This document shows, one piece after another, positions 10,747 to 22,197 of a stretch of DNA of 64,000 nt. Both the position numbers and the translations under genes were made by a program. Source of the DNA: Spinellus fusiger (Eukaryota > Mucoromycota > Mucoromycetes > Mucorales > Phycomycetaceae); NCBI GenBank assembly GCA_025094145.1, contig JALLLS010000012.1:434001-498000 (forward strand). Direction: 5' to 3'. Positions within the stretch are counted from its first letter, which is position 1. Every line of letters begins with the position of its first letter. The notes under the pieces are model-generated. The model was not told where the DNA came from, made no database searches, and worked only from the letters and a program-made list of their open reading frames with translations.

Positions 10747-12117
10747 CACACCCAAAGATTTTTCTGGCTTTTAGGCGGTGATATCTCCTTCCTTTTACGT
10801 CTAAAAAAGCATTGCCTTTTATGGAACTGTGTTTAAAATCAAAAGGTTTGCAAGTATCTAAATAATTGTTTCTTTTTGTAGTATCCCTCAATATCAAATT
10901 GTATTATCAGTAGAATGTATTGTTTATGAATAAAATTATTGATGGATAAAATTGTTTATTGTAATAATATAGCTAATAATACTGTAGCTAATACTATACT
11001 ATTACTATAGCTACTACTGTTCTAGGCGTATTCTTTCATAGCAATAGTAAATACACTCTAAAAGCCTTATGCTTTATTCTTGGGATATATATTACTATGC
11101 TTGGGAATACACCCTAGACACCTTAGACAGTATAGAAGGAAGAAGACCACCTTGGACTGACTTGAGAAAGAGTCTTAACTTATCTAATAACAGAAGAGTG
11201 TATTAGTAATAATTCAATAAGAGAGATAGTATGCTTACCTTGTACTTAATACTTGTCTTGGGAATAATAAGCTATGTTTTATCTATTGGAAGAAAAGTCA
11301 GTACTATGCCTTATGGATTACAATGAGCTCAAGCCCAGATAAAGACACTGCTTACCTTTTTATCACTAGAATAGTCCTTGGTGGTGTCTATCACATCTTT
11401 CTATTGTTTCTCTTTGTTAATAATAGCACATTACCTTGCTCGGTTATACTCATCTCTGATAGGTGCTTAAGTATCAAGTTGTATTATTTCTGTGAGAAAT
11501 AACAAAAGGAGGAGATTATCAAAACAAATAATGTTTCATCTATCATTCTAGTGACATATACTATAGCCCTCACTCATAAAATTCACAAGTCAAATAATTC
11601 ACACGCTTTCTGTCTTGGTCCTAAAGTCCAGTATTAGAAACAATATCCTGCTCTCACTAAGTACTATTATTGAGAACACTTACAATAAGATAGTTACAAA
11701 AGTGATACTGAATATTCAGTCAATGAGTGGCTATACAGTTCTTAATATAAGTGATCTTAGTTCTATTTTCTGGACAATGACCACTAGAGTTAATTCAGTG
11801 TGTTCTATAATAAATATTTCTTAAACATTGTTATGCTGCAAATACTATGGGCTTAAGGATAACACATTATGTTAAACAATAAATGTAGTGACTGAGTTGT
11901 AATTTTGGGGTGATTCTTGTTCTATTTCTTATCTTTACAGCCAATTCTATACTTTTTAATTGCAAAGTCAGTAGCTATTGCTAAAACAGGCAGGTAGAGT
12001 TTGAAATATCTCATTTAGACAGCGAAAAAGCATTTTAAAACACATTAGCCAATCATAAGAATATTACAATTTTATTCTCAGTATATTTCTTTATATATCC
12101 AAAAATCTCCTGGTGTG
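10747..12117. mobile_element. E-family TIR element, copy E1 (non-coding)
   Basis: The element starts CACACCCAAAGATTTTTCTG and ends AAAAATCTCCTGGTGTG, with TA on both outer sides (10,745-10,746 and 12,118-12,119). The first 330 bp match copies at 15,959, 35,239 and 51,295, and the last 310 bp match 30,319-30,629 inverted. Relative to E2 it has about 330 bp of extra interior sequence (near 11,110-11,500). A 69-residue frame at 11,615-11,824 is not convincingly protein. The TA flanks and short inverted termini suggest mobilisation by a Tc1/mariner-type enzyme. That assignment is inference. Confidence 0.6.
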
Positions 12118-12120
12118 TAC

Positions 12121-12229
12121 TTGAAAACCTTTAATTTTAAACACAGATAAATAAAATGTGCGTTTTTTCGGTCTCAAAAAGAAGGAGATATCACCTCTTA
12201 AAGGCCAGAAAAATCTCCTGTTATGTGCA
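12121..12229 (-). repeat. E-family fragment E3, inverted, abutting E1
   Basis: This is the inverted first 110 bp of the E element: a GGAGATATCACCTCTTAAAG block followed by the terminus AAAATCTCCTGTTATGTG. It sits directly against the right end of E1, so two E right-hand-looking termini lie about 110 bp apart. It is probably a truncated older copy. Confidence 0.55.
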
Positions 12230-12759
12230 GTAAATCGAACTATGTAGATTTGTACTATGGATACTGGAGGCTACACAATTATAATTTCTATATTAAGTAT
12301 GTCGATCCATATTCTTATTGAAAGACAATAATGCTATCTTTATTTGCAGATAATATTTAAATTGAGTAAGGGGAAATACAATCTTTTTTAGAGAATCAGA
12401 ATCATCGATAATCTAAAAAGTGTTTGATTTATTACACCGGATTTATCTAGTTTATTGATGGTTTAGTTGGACTGGCATTTCTTGAACTCAAAAAAAAAAA
12501 CATTGAGAAGAATTTAAAAGCACGACATTAATAGATTTTCTATAGATTTCTGCAGAATCATTGAGAACTATATTTATTTTAGTATATTGAGAATATTATT
12601 AAATAAATAAAATAAAATAAATAAATAATAGGTTGTCATTATACATGTATTTTTTATATGATTTGAGATTCTATATGGATGCTGATACTCTTCATTATTC
12701 CTCAAGATAAAGACTTAAAACATGAAATAAGAAGATAGAAGAATATCTAAAATACAGCA

Positions 12760-13980
12760 AAAGATTTTATTTAAAAGTTACTTAGTATTTATTATAACCT
12801 CTTTTGGTAGATACCACTGCTTGATATCTCCGTTGTATGATAGCAATAAGGTTATCTGTCATCTCTTTTGATTCTCTTATTTTTACATCAAGACCACCTC
12901 CAACTTCTATTGCCTTATGTAGACTTTCCGATTTCATATGTGCTTTTTCAAGTAAGCTTATACATGACCATCAGGGTTAGAATCAGAGCTTTAAGGTGAC
13001 TAACTGAACAAGATCTCAATTTCTCAATTTCTCAATTCCATTTGATAATTTTCACTGCCTTAATTCATTTTCTGGTGTCCGTATCTAACTATAGAATTTA
13101 TATATGAAAAGAGGTCAAATTTAAGGCAATATATTTATTCATCACTAACTATCTAATCTGCGTTGTAAAATATCATTAACGCTATTAAACATCCTGCTCA
13201 GTTTTATCAATTTTCTAGAAAGCATATTTATATAGTTTAATTAGTCTTCTTAAAATCTCGTTCCAGCTCATTCAAGCAAAATATAATGTATCATTGATTA
13301 GTCTAATAAATATATGTGTTAAGTGATCGAGTTTTTTTCCCTGTATGACTATTCTTTAGAACAGTTCTAAAAATGATTGATTCATTAGCAGCCTTTTTCA
13401 GTATATTTTTTCTAATATAGCGATGAAAACATGCGTTTTTACGATTTTAATGAGCTCTAGTTAGGGTTGACAGAAATCGTGTAGATACTCCTCACTGTTG
13501 CTATGGATTACTTATCAATAGTATTTCTCTTATAACTATTATTTTTTATCGCCTCTACCAAAAAAAAGGGGAGGCTTCTCGAAATGTACCAATAACCTGT
13601 CCACAGTGGTATAGGACACACTGAGCATATGAGATGCTTCAGTTATGCTGATATTGTTCTCCTGAATGAATTAATAAAGACCTGAGTAAGTATTCGTGTA
13701 AATATCTTTCTGATGAATCTCAATTGTATTATTTAGCTTTTTATTTTAAGTACAGTAGATGTTATATAAAATTGTGTTATAGAAAGCAAAAGCACTAAAG
13801 TATACTTCTTTTTTTTTCGTAGTTACAAAACCAGTCTGGCGTTTGAACATCATCAATCGTCTCTTTCGGAGATTATCATATTGCCCTATCAGTCTTTAGT
13901 ATGGTGCTTCAGACAATTTGGCATGCCTATGGGCCGGCCACTTTCATGACTATTTTCAGTCCTCTCACTGTCTCCGAACT
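12760..13980 (-). pseudogene. Very degenerate Tc1 transposase relic
   Basis: Weak minus-strand similarity to Tc1 transposases. At 12,800-12,870 the DNA resembles the C-terminal block of the other copies (ATCTCCGTTGTATGAT followed by GCAATAAGGTTATC). At 13,580-13,950 pieces resemble the N-terminal HTH region (a CACTGAGCATATGAGATGC block). No frame is open and no ends are recognisable. The call is tentative. Confidence 0.35.
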
Positions 13981-13984
13981 TACC

Positions 13985-15955
13985 CGTTTGCTCCTCATCA
14001 CTATTACTCGCGAAAATAATGGCCTGATGTAGCCTCATTTATTAATTTAATTTTTCAAAAAAAAAAAGTAAATATTTTAAAAAATATTAATTTAAATAAA
14101 AAGTTCTTTTTGTGCAAGTGTCTTGTGTCCAGAATGTACTCACAGTCAACAGTTCATTACTATGTATGCCTATATAGAGATATCTAACAAAAAGTGTGTT
14201 AAAAAATCTTTGGATTATGTAAGTTTGAATTAATTCCGAGTATTATATTTTTAAGGTTTTTAGGACTTGGAAAAGAACGGAGCCTTTGTTAGAAGTTTGG
14301 TTACATTTATTTCAGCAATGAACTGTTGAAGGGATCGAGAAGCAATAACAGATGGCTTATATAAAAAAAAACACAGTGAAAAAGTGGTGAGACGAAATAG
14401 AAAGCCTTTTTCTTTAAGAAGTTAAAGACTTTGGATCTGTTTACACACATATGCTATCGTAATAAGGGGGAAGGGGGGGCTGTCAAGCTAAACAGCTATA
14501 AGGGTAGTGACAGTGGAAAATACAAATGGTGATCAAGGTAAGACTGGCGAGAAAAAGACCCCCTGAATACTAGATAACTTGGGTGTTGTGAGTCATTGTG
14601 TAGACTATCAGTGAGATTCATTAAAAAAGTTCTATTTGTATCCTTCTTGACTTTACAAATATTGTATAGGGAGGTAAGGATCACTTACAGGATGATATAA
14701 TGAAAAGAGTAAAATGAGAGTTTCTTGTTGAGGATGTAATATTATGGTGCAAAAAAAAAGTTGGTTTATAATGAATGATCAAAAAAAAAGCTTTATTTTT
14801 TAGGGCTTAGAGAAGTATCATAGATAAGAATGGGGTTACTTTCACTGGCACAGATACAAAGGGGAAAAGAATGGGGAGATGAACAAAGCTATCTAATAAG
14901 GGCACATGAACTAAAGAGAAAGGGTGATGGATCCACAACATTACCCGAGGTAAAAATACCAAGATAAAGTATGAGAGAAAATAAGAAAACAAAAGAGAAG
15001 AAAAGAAAACCACAAGGATCTTAAGTAATGAAGACTTTTTAAGTGTTACTGTATTCCATTTTAGTTTTTGCTGGTGATGAGCTAGTTCCTTGATTCGTAT
15101 GGCTAAATAAAGGCATGTTGTTGTTTATCAGCCTATCAATCATAAATACTTGTAGTATTATACTTCCAAATAATTATTTAAAGAACTATGTTTCTTTATT
15201 AAATTTTGAAGCGTGTTCATTAAGATTTTAGTGCTCATGTTTCTGTGGAGAGACTTGATTGTATTGAATAAATATCGAGTCGTCTCAAGGGACTCTTATA
15301 TCTGGTCTTTCTTAATAAAATATTAATTTCATCCCTGGTTAACGTGTACTATGATGAAACCTTAATATATGAATGGACATGAAAGTCATACAAGAAGCGA
15401 TAGATGATTTTCGGCACAATTTATATATCTGTACACAATATCCATATTAAGACCTGATCTTCATGTCTTAGAACTATTAGCATATATCAATACACCTATT
15501 GTGTAGTGTAGAATAATTTATAATTAATAATATATTTTATACGTTCTTCCTTGTGCTCCTTCCAGTCTTGAAAGAGTAGTTGTATGTATTCAAAGTATGA
15601 CATACAGTCATTCAATTAACCTAGAAGAAAAGAACTCTAATCTGTTCGAGTCTATAGATAGTTTACATATGTTTATTATGACTACAGGTATCTCTTTCAG
15701 TATTTTTTTATTTCTTGAAGGAGGTCTATAAGTTTATCAGATGGAGTTATATCAGGATGACAATAATTATAAACAATATGGATGAAAAATGGTTAAGAAA
15801 AAGCTATATTTTTTTAGATAATATCTTGGTCGGAATATTAAAAGTGTACAACAATGAATTTTAATAAAGAGAGACAGATTTTCGATATTTAAATATTTTT
15901 ATATAACCGAAATCTTATATTTAATTATTATAACTCCTATTATAAATATAACATT
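13985..15955. other. Non-genic AT-rich region
   Basis: Nearly 2 kb with only short random open frames (for example 14,496-14,684 and 14,807-15,013, both minus strand, without family features). I see no RNA gene or element ends. Confidence 0.5.
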
Positions 15956-15958
15956 CTA

Positions 15959-16890
15959 CACACCACGAGATTTTTCTGGCCTTTAAGAGGTGATATCTCC
16001 TTCCTTTTTAGACCAAAAATGTTTTGCCCTTTTATGTATCTGTGTTTAAAATCAAAGGTTTGCAAGTATCCAAATATTTGTTTCCTTTCGTGGATACCTC
16101 AATATCATATTGTATTATCAATAGAATATATTGTTTATGAATAAAATTATTTATTGTAATAGTATAGCTAATACTATATTATGACTATAGATACTGCCCA
16201 AGTACATTTCCTCATAGCAATAGAATCTACACCCTAAAAGCCTTGTGTTTTATCCTTGGGAGATAGATGAATATTCTCAGGAGTATTTTCTAGACAGTAA
16301 TGACTTTGTAGATGACAAAAAGGAAATATATATAAAAAAAAACTTTCTTTCTCTATTCTGGTGACTTATACGCTAGCCTCTACTCATAGAATTCACAAGC
16401 CAAACAATTCATACTCTATTTGCCTTAGGTCTAAAGGACAGTATTAGAAATAATACTTTGTTATCATTAAGCACCACTGTTAATACCGGTTACAATAACA
16501 CAGTTGTTAAAGCAATTATGAATATTCAGTCAATGAATGGCTATACTGTTTTTTAATATTAGTAATTTTTCATCTCTCTTTTGGACAATGACCAGAGTTA
16601 ATTCAGTGTGTTCTATAACAAATATTTCTTAAACATTGTTACGCTGCAAATACTGTGGGCTTATGGATAACACATTATGTTAAGAGAAGAATATCAGTGA
16701 CTGAGTTGTAATATCAGCTTCATTTCTTCCTTTTATCCAACTTTTAGTGTTTAATTACACAGCCCATAGTCAATGCTAAAACAGACAGACAGTGAAAAGG
16801 TTCTTTTCAAACACATTAGCCAACCAAAAAATAATACAATCTCATTGTTCATGTATTTCCTTTTATATTCCAGAAATATTCTGTTGCTAT
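15959..16890. mobile_element. E-family TIR element, copy E2
   Basis: The left end is TA followed by CACACCACGAGATTTTTC. The first 250 bp and the block at 16,360-16,840 match E1, with the roughly 330-bp extra segment of E1 absent. The right end near 16,865-16,890 is a decayed version of the ATCTCCTGGTGTG terminus. No coding region is seen. Immediately downstream come an LTR-like fragment and Fanzor relic F2, whose right terminus is of the same type. Confidence 0.55.
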
Positions 16891-16899
16891 GTGACAAGA

Positions 16900-17265
16900 G
16901 ACACATAGGGCCTCGTAAGGCTGGCTTCTCACACAGAAATTGATAGAAAAGAGAAGGGTATGGACTGACAGAAGGCAAACTGGTCGCTGTAATAATAATG
17001 GCATCCTATGGGAATACAGAAAGAAAACAAGTCGAGAATAAGAAACAGTCAGTTGCTCAAATACTTAAAGCCTATCTTGTTTATACTTTAGGAAGCTGTT
17101 TGGATCAAAGTATATTTTATTAAAGATGTAGATAACTACACTTTTTATACTAGTTTGCTATTTTTTTATACTATGAATTTGTCTAATTTGCTGTTCTCAA
17201 GCAATAAGTATGGTCTTAATAGAACATCCAAGCAGACTGGGAAGGGTAGCTGTCCTGTCCTATAG
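16900..17265 (+). repeat. LTR-like fragment preceding Fanzor relic F2
   Basis: The sequence aligns in blocks with the solo LTR at 38,951-39,439: a shared ACACATAGGGCC-type start block, a block around CTTAAAGCCTAT then TTGTTTATACT, a run around TTTTATTAAAGAT, and the end block CATCCAAGCAGACTGGGAAG. Similarity is roughly 70 percent by eye. The same LTR-end block opens the window at 1-45, again just before Fanzor relic F1. Confidence 0.45.
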
Positions 17266-18236
17266 TATGTATAGTTTTGGTTCTGTATTTCAAGGCCATA
17301 GAATTCCAGAAAGTGATTTTGTTGTAGAAAGGGTTTATCTCCCCTTGAAACATACATAGAACAAGAGGAGGGAGTCCATCTCTGAATTTACTGAGATGTT
17401 AGTCAGTTTCTATTGTATATTCTTTTACTATAATAAACCCAGTGAATCCGTTACAAAGGCAAAGACAAGAGGATGGTGCCAGTGCAAGGGCAATATGACA
17501 TACACATAGAGTACATTAATACATCTTGAACTAATTGCTTTTACTATTATTTTATTATTGAAAAGGGGTATTGGCACCTAAGAATATTGGAGTATGATCC
17601 TACCAAGCTGCCAGTCGTTGCTTATGGCACAGGAATGAAAGGAAAAGATGCTGTCAAATTTAAAGGCCATCGTGTTGGTTTGACAAGAATTTTATATCAA
17701 TCATTGAAAAAAGAGACAAAAAGATGGAGATCTTCTTATGGTTGATGTTGATAAGTTTCGAATATCAAAGGTAAACATGATTGATCTCTTACCCAATATA
17801 AAAGGTTCTTTTAACAGTTACTCTGTTTTATTTTATTTTTTTATTCTCAAGATCTGTCACACTTATAACACAAATAACCTCACCGAGGTATTAGTGAATT
17901 TCAACAATATCCACGCTTGCCAAAGTTGTGTAATTGTTTGGAACAGAGATGTGAATGCATCAAAGAATATCTATACAATTACAGAAGAGGGGTTAAAGGG
18001 TCTCCACAGACCAGTTCCTTTCTGTCGAGAAGAATAGATATTCTCATTTTACTATATCACCATATCAAAGGTGGTTTCCTCTGGGATTCAGATATTTATA
18101 GGTAAATCTACATAGTTTTTAAATAAAAACTAACATGAATACATAATTTATTTTTGCTCCTTTTCAAATCGATGTCATTTCTTAAACAATTGTATTTCGA
18201 CTATTTCCTTTTATATCCTAAAGATCTCCTGGTGTG
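17266..18236 (+). pseudogene. Fanzor (TnpB-like) relic, copy F2
   Basis: Sister of F1. In order it shows EYDPTKLPVVAYGTGMK and KFKGHRVGLTRIL (17,590-17,710), VDVDKFRISKV (17,740-17,775; the RuvC-II position, where VDEFRTSK is usual, so Glu has become Lys), and ACQSCVIVWNRDVNASKNI (17,910-17,975; second zinc-ribbon Cys pair plus RuvC-III Asp and Asn). A GLHRPVPF tail follows. Frames change between blocks and stops are present, so it is dead. The loss of the RuvC-II Glu would also inactivate the nuclease. The right end TCTCCTGGTGTG followed by TA (18,237-18,238) is the E-family terminus. Known Fanzors are RNA-guided nucleases that often ride in other transposons. This copy only records that history. 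Confidence 0.65.
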
Positions 18237-18239
18237 TAG

Positions 18240-18777
18240 CTTCTAGGGTGTTGATATAACACTATCCATTTTTATAGGGTTGGCATATCAATTTCCCAAA
18301 TGCCCTTGCCACTTAAGCAGTTCAGTGAATTATGGTTAGTGTTTGCCTCTTGATTCCGTTAGGCCTTATTTATAACTGTAGAAATTTCGTCTCACATTAC
18401 ATTCAAAAAGACTATCTTTTACTTTATACTATTACCAATAAAATATCTCATTATTTTAATAACTCATAAGGTAGGTTTACTAATAGAATGGAATTAAGCA
18501 AGTTTTTGTCTGATCCAATGTGAATATATGTAGATGTGGATATATTCTAGCTTGTCTTTACTATTGTTTTTTTTTTGCTTACAGATCTACAGACTCTTAA
18601 AAGTTATGACATCATAATGTCGTAAGATTATCAAACATCAGGTAGTGTTAGACTCTAATCTATTGTATTCTGTCTACCTACCATTATCAGCCTATTGTTT
18701 TAAACTCAGAAAGATGCACAGTAGCATAGTGAATAGTCACGCTGCTTTAGTCCAACTTCCTTTTCCTTTCTATTGCC
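18240..18777. other. Spacer upstream of the Rieske gene
   Basis: No gene or repeat recognised. It must contain the promoter of the gene starting at 18,778. A pyrimidine-rich stretch (CTTCCTTTTCCTTTC) lies just before the start codon. Confidence 0.4.
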
Positions 18778-20136
18778 ATGGAGAATATTGACTTGACACC
18801 TTATCAAAACAACATCTCGGGAGAAAGAGGTAGGAATAGATGAAAGACGCTGTTTTTCTCTTGCTACTGTTGTTTTTGTTGTGACTGAATCACTGACCTA
18901 TGCATAGTCTCTACTCATTTACCCGATGTCATGGTAAGTTATAATGTGGTCTTGCTATCACTTATCTTGTAGAGAGCATCGTCTCTTTTAGAGAAAATAG
19001 GAACACAACATTCCTGGTCTGAGGTACAGATAAGTGATGATATTGATATCCTTAGTCAGAACCGCCTATACACTGTAAGTGTCTAAAAACACAAACACAA
19101 CAGCAACTTATTAGATTCTATTTAGATTGGAGACCTCAGAGCCCTTTCCAATGATAGTTGGATTGTAATGAATCTATTCTACAATAGCAATAAGAATACT
19201 AACAGAGAATTAGGTGATTCCCTTTCTTCCTCTTGTGCGTGATCTCCTAAGAACTGCAATTGATCCTGAATGGCAGAAGAGTAAGTGGTGAGGATGCTTA
19301 GAACCTCCTCTTATATTCTATCCATAGGCTCATACGAGAAATACAAGGAGAAGAAAAAGGATGAGAAATACAAAGAAAACAAGAAAGACAAGAAAGAAAG
19401 AAAGGATAAAAAGGATAAAAAGGACAAGAAAGACAAACAGGACAAGAAAAAGGACAAGAAAAAGGACACTGTGTGTGATATAGGAAGTACTGTTTATCCA
19501 ATACATTTAGTGGGTGGTAGAGATGAGATTGCATTGGCCCACCATGATAAAGTACCAGATACTTCATCTCTTATGAAAGATGCTCTTAGTGAAGATCCCG
19601 AGACAATCCGCAACACACTACGCAATGGGTGCATCGGTACTACTGGGGATACATCTGAAGACAGTGGAGATATAGCAGAAGACAAGAGCAACAAGAAATC
19701 CGTGTCTTTCTCTTCTGAACAAGACAAAGCAAAGAAGGAGAAGAAAAAGATCAAAGAAATGGGTAGTAGCAGCAGCAGTGATAGCAGCAGCAGTAGCAGC
19801 AGTGATAGCAGCAGTAGCAGCAGTGAAGAAGAAGAGAAAGATTCTACTACAACTACTGCTACTACCACTTCTTCACAGTCTATTTCTCAAAAACCCATCA
19901 CCCACCACCGTCCTATTACCGCTATTAATGAGAAGCGCATCCACGTAAAGACCTCTTCTGGCCAAGTCTACGAATGTGACCGATTCTGTCCACACAAGGG
20001 CGTGGATCTTCTGAGTTGGGGCCAAGTGGTAGGCGAAACTATCCTCTGCACAAAACACAACTACCGCTATCCATTGGACGGTACCACCAGTGACAGTGGC
20101 TATGCACTCAATCCATGCAAATTAAATGATTGGTAA
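18778..20136 (+). CDS. Rieske [2Fe-2S] domain protein with charged linker, 5 exons
   Basis: Exons 18778-18829, 18977-19074, 19126-19164, 19214-19280 and 19328-20136 join in frame to 354 residues. The N-terminal helical region contains SEVQISDDIDILSQNRLYT and then FLPLVRDLLRTAIDPEW. I do not recognise it as a named domain. Next come a Lys/Asp-rich linker (repeated KKDK units), a spacer, a Ser tract encoded by AGC repeats and a Glu block. The C-terminus (last 75 residues) is a Rieske fold: CPHKG and CTKHNY give Cys-x-His-x17-Cys-x2-His, all ligands present. There is no oxygenase catalytic domain, transmembrane segment or targeting signal, so it may be an electron carrier or Fe-S sensor. Function unknown. 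The small gene at 20,183-20,734 converges on it with 46 bp between stops. Confidence 0.8.
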
Positions 20137-20182
20137 ATAATAAATACTACATACTGCATACTGCATAATGCATACTATATAT

Positions 20183-20734
20183 TCAAGACGTCTTCTTCTT
20201 TTGACGGCGTTCAGAGAGATACATGGATAGAAAGTCCCCCTGCTGTCCAATCGTCTTTTGGGGTGTTTTAGGCTTCTGTTTCTTACTAGGCGGTGGTCTC
20301 TGTGTCCTTGAGTCTTGTTCATCGTCACTTTGTTCTCGTTTGTTGTTTTTGTTGGTTTGATTCTGTTGGTGTCGTTGGTTCTGCCCAAGAATTTTGCTCC
20401 GAAGCTGGTTCTCTTGTTTTGAGCCGGTGGGTGTGGGTGTGTGGCGCATAGCGTCTGCATGAGATAGGAATTTAGCACCTAGCCCTAGTCTAGGAAAGAT
20501 GGAGCCAATGAATGAGTAAAAAGAAGAGGTGGACAGGACACTCTACCTATCTGGTCTGCCTAGAGTGTGTACTGCAAACACTTCTTCCTCTTCTTCTTCC
20601 ACAGGCTCTCCCTCTTTGGGTAATGGTAGCCATGAGTGGACAACACTGCGTGCCATACCCACAGAGGCGTCTATCTTTGTCTTTAGGACTTGGTTGGCAT
20701 GAGTGTCTATGCTTGGCTTGGCTTGTTTTCCCAT
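20183..20734 (-). CDS. Small conserved fungal protein with RPDRLGLGAKF motif, 2 exons
   Basis: Exons 20734-20547 and 20489-20183 give 164 residues. The N-terminus (MGKQAKPSIDTHA) is followed by a Glu run. The intron splits the motif RPDRLGLGAKFLSHAD, which I associate with an uncharacterised fungal family (DUF3245-like, from memory). The C-terminal half is rich in Gln, Asn and Lys, and ends in basic patches (KKQKPKTPQK, RRQKKKTS) that look like nuclear or RNA-binding tails. Function unknown. The start codon lies 59 bp beyond the stop of the formylglutathione hydrolase gene on the same strand, so its promoter must be very short or inside that gene's 3' region. Confidence 0.65.
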
Positions 20735-20793
20735 GAGGAGAAGAGTGTTTGGTAAAGATAATAATATTAGCCACAGTATGTGACTTGTTTTAT

Positions 20794-21962
20794 TCAGAGG
20801 AGTGCTTTTGCATGGTGAGCAATATGATCTGCTATGAAGGAAGTAATAAAATAATAGCTGTGGTCGTAGCCTTGCTGGTAGCGAATGGTCCACTCACTTT
20901 CCTTGCCCAATGATTGGACGGTATCTCTGAGCGTATCTATCTTGAGTTGTTCCTTCAGAAAATTGTCACTGGTGCCCTATTACCACGATAAATACACCTG
21001 TCCAGAATAGATGACAAGGCTATCCTTACCACATCCACCAATGCATTGATCTTTCCATTGAACTTCTTTAGCAACTCAACAGTATCATAGTGTGCCCATG
21101 TGGATTTATCTTCTCCCAAATATTCCCTGAATGCCTTTTGTCCCCAAGGACACTGGGTAGGATTCACAACAGGAGAAAAGGCAGACACAGACTAAAATAA
21201 GAAGAATTAAGTTACAGTGCTATTCAATAGGGTTGATGGTTATTATTTTACCTTATAGCGACTGCTATTCTTCAGAAAGATGGATAATGCACCATGGCCT
21301 CCCTAAGAAGTAGTGTCATTGAGAAGTCTGATAGAAAGAAGAGAGTCTAGCTTACCATAGAGTGGCCCATAATAGAGACACGATCTCCCTCCTAGTGGCT
21401 GTTATGAGTCTATATTCACGTCTATTCACACACACACACAACTACACATCCACTTACAATAGGAAGATACTTATTCACTAGGGCAGGAAGCTCATCGACA
21501 ATATAAGAATACATACAGTAGTGTTGACTCCATGGGGCTACTGTAGCATCTACGTAGAAACTAGCGCCTATAGATTCTTATGAGTCCATCCACTCAGTAG
21601 ATTCTTGTTACCTTGACCAAAATCCCATGTATCATTATCCCCTGGAAGACTGACCCCTACACCATACAGTCTTCCTGTTAGTCAACAGTCACTCCACATT
21701 CACCCCTACGTGAAGATGTATCAGGAGCAATCAATGCCAGGCCATAGTTTGCTGCTTCTGCCATAGTACCACTTTTCTGCATAAAATTATCCTCAGTACA
21801 AGTTAATCCCGACAAGAAGTAAATAGCAGGCACTTTTTGTTCTGCTGTTTCTTTGGGCAGAAACACATTGAACTTCATATCACACGCCAGCACAGTAGAG
21901 TAGTGCTTGTATTTAATTATATGGCCACCATGGACCTTGTTACTAGAAATCTGTTCAAGCAT
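20794..21962 (-). CDS. S-formylglutathione hydrolase, 7 exons
   Basis: Exons 21962-21704, 21656-21612, 21567-21458, 21391-21356, 21302-21252, 21191-21030 and 20976-20794 join in frame to 281 residues, the usual family length. This is a cytosolic esterase-D-type alpha/beta hydrolase that releases formate and glutathione from S-formylglutathione, the second step of glutathione-dependent formaldehyde oxidation. Visible hallmarks are YFLSGLTCTEDNF near residue 50, the nucleophile elbow GHSMGGHGAL (split by an intron after the Met), VGTSDNFL carrying the acid Asp region, and the YDHSYYFIASFI block with the catalytic His near the C-terminus. All introns are about 40-60 bp with GT-AG ends. No defects seen. 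Confidence 0.93.
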
Positions 21963-22079
21963 GTGGGATGAGAAAAATAAAAAAATAAATAAAATAAAAT
22001 AAAATAAACGATTGCTGGCTTTTATTTTTTTATTTTTTTATTTTATTATTATCATTATTATTATTCTACTGTTACTACA

Positions 22080-22185
22080 TATAAGCCAATCAAAAGAGAG
22101 AGAAAGAGAGAAAGAGAGAGAGAATAAGAGAGAGAGAATAAGAGAGAGAGAATAAGAGAGAGAGAATAAGAGAGAGAAACAGGAC
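22080..22185. repeat. GA-rich microsatellite/minisatellite
   Basis: GAGA-type repeat ending in about four tandem copies of the 12-bp unit AGAGAGAGAATA. It lies between the 5' end of the formylglutathione hydrolase gene and the 3' end of the zinc-finger gene. A short (AATAA)n run lies at 21,975-22,010. Confidence 0.85.
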
Positions 22186-22197
22186 GCCTGCTGTGAC

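Noticed and set aside
10658..10897. 79-residue minus-strand frame as a possible gene
   Set aside because: It overlaps the conserved start of E element E1, is not open in the other copies and has no family features.
19298..19868. Cys/Pro-rich and Val/Ser/Leu-rich minus-strand frames
   Set aside because: They are shadows of the Lys-rich linker and Ser tract of the Rieske protein.
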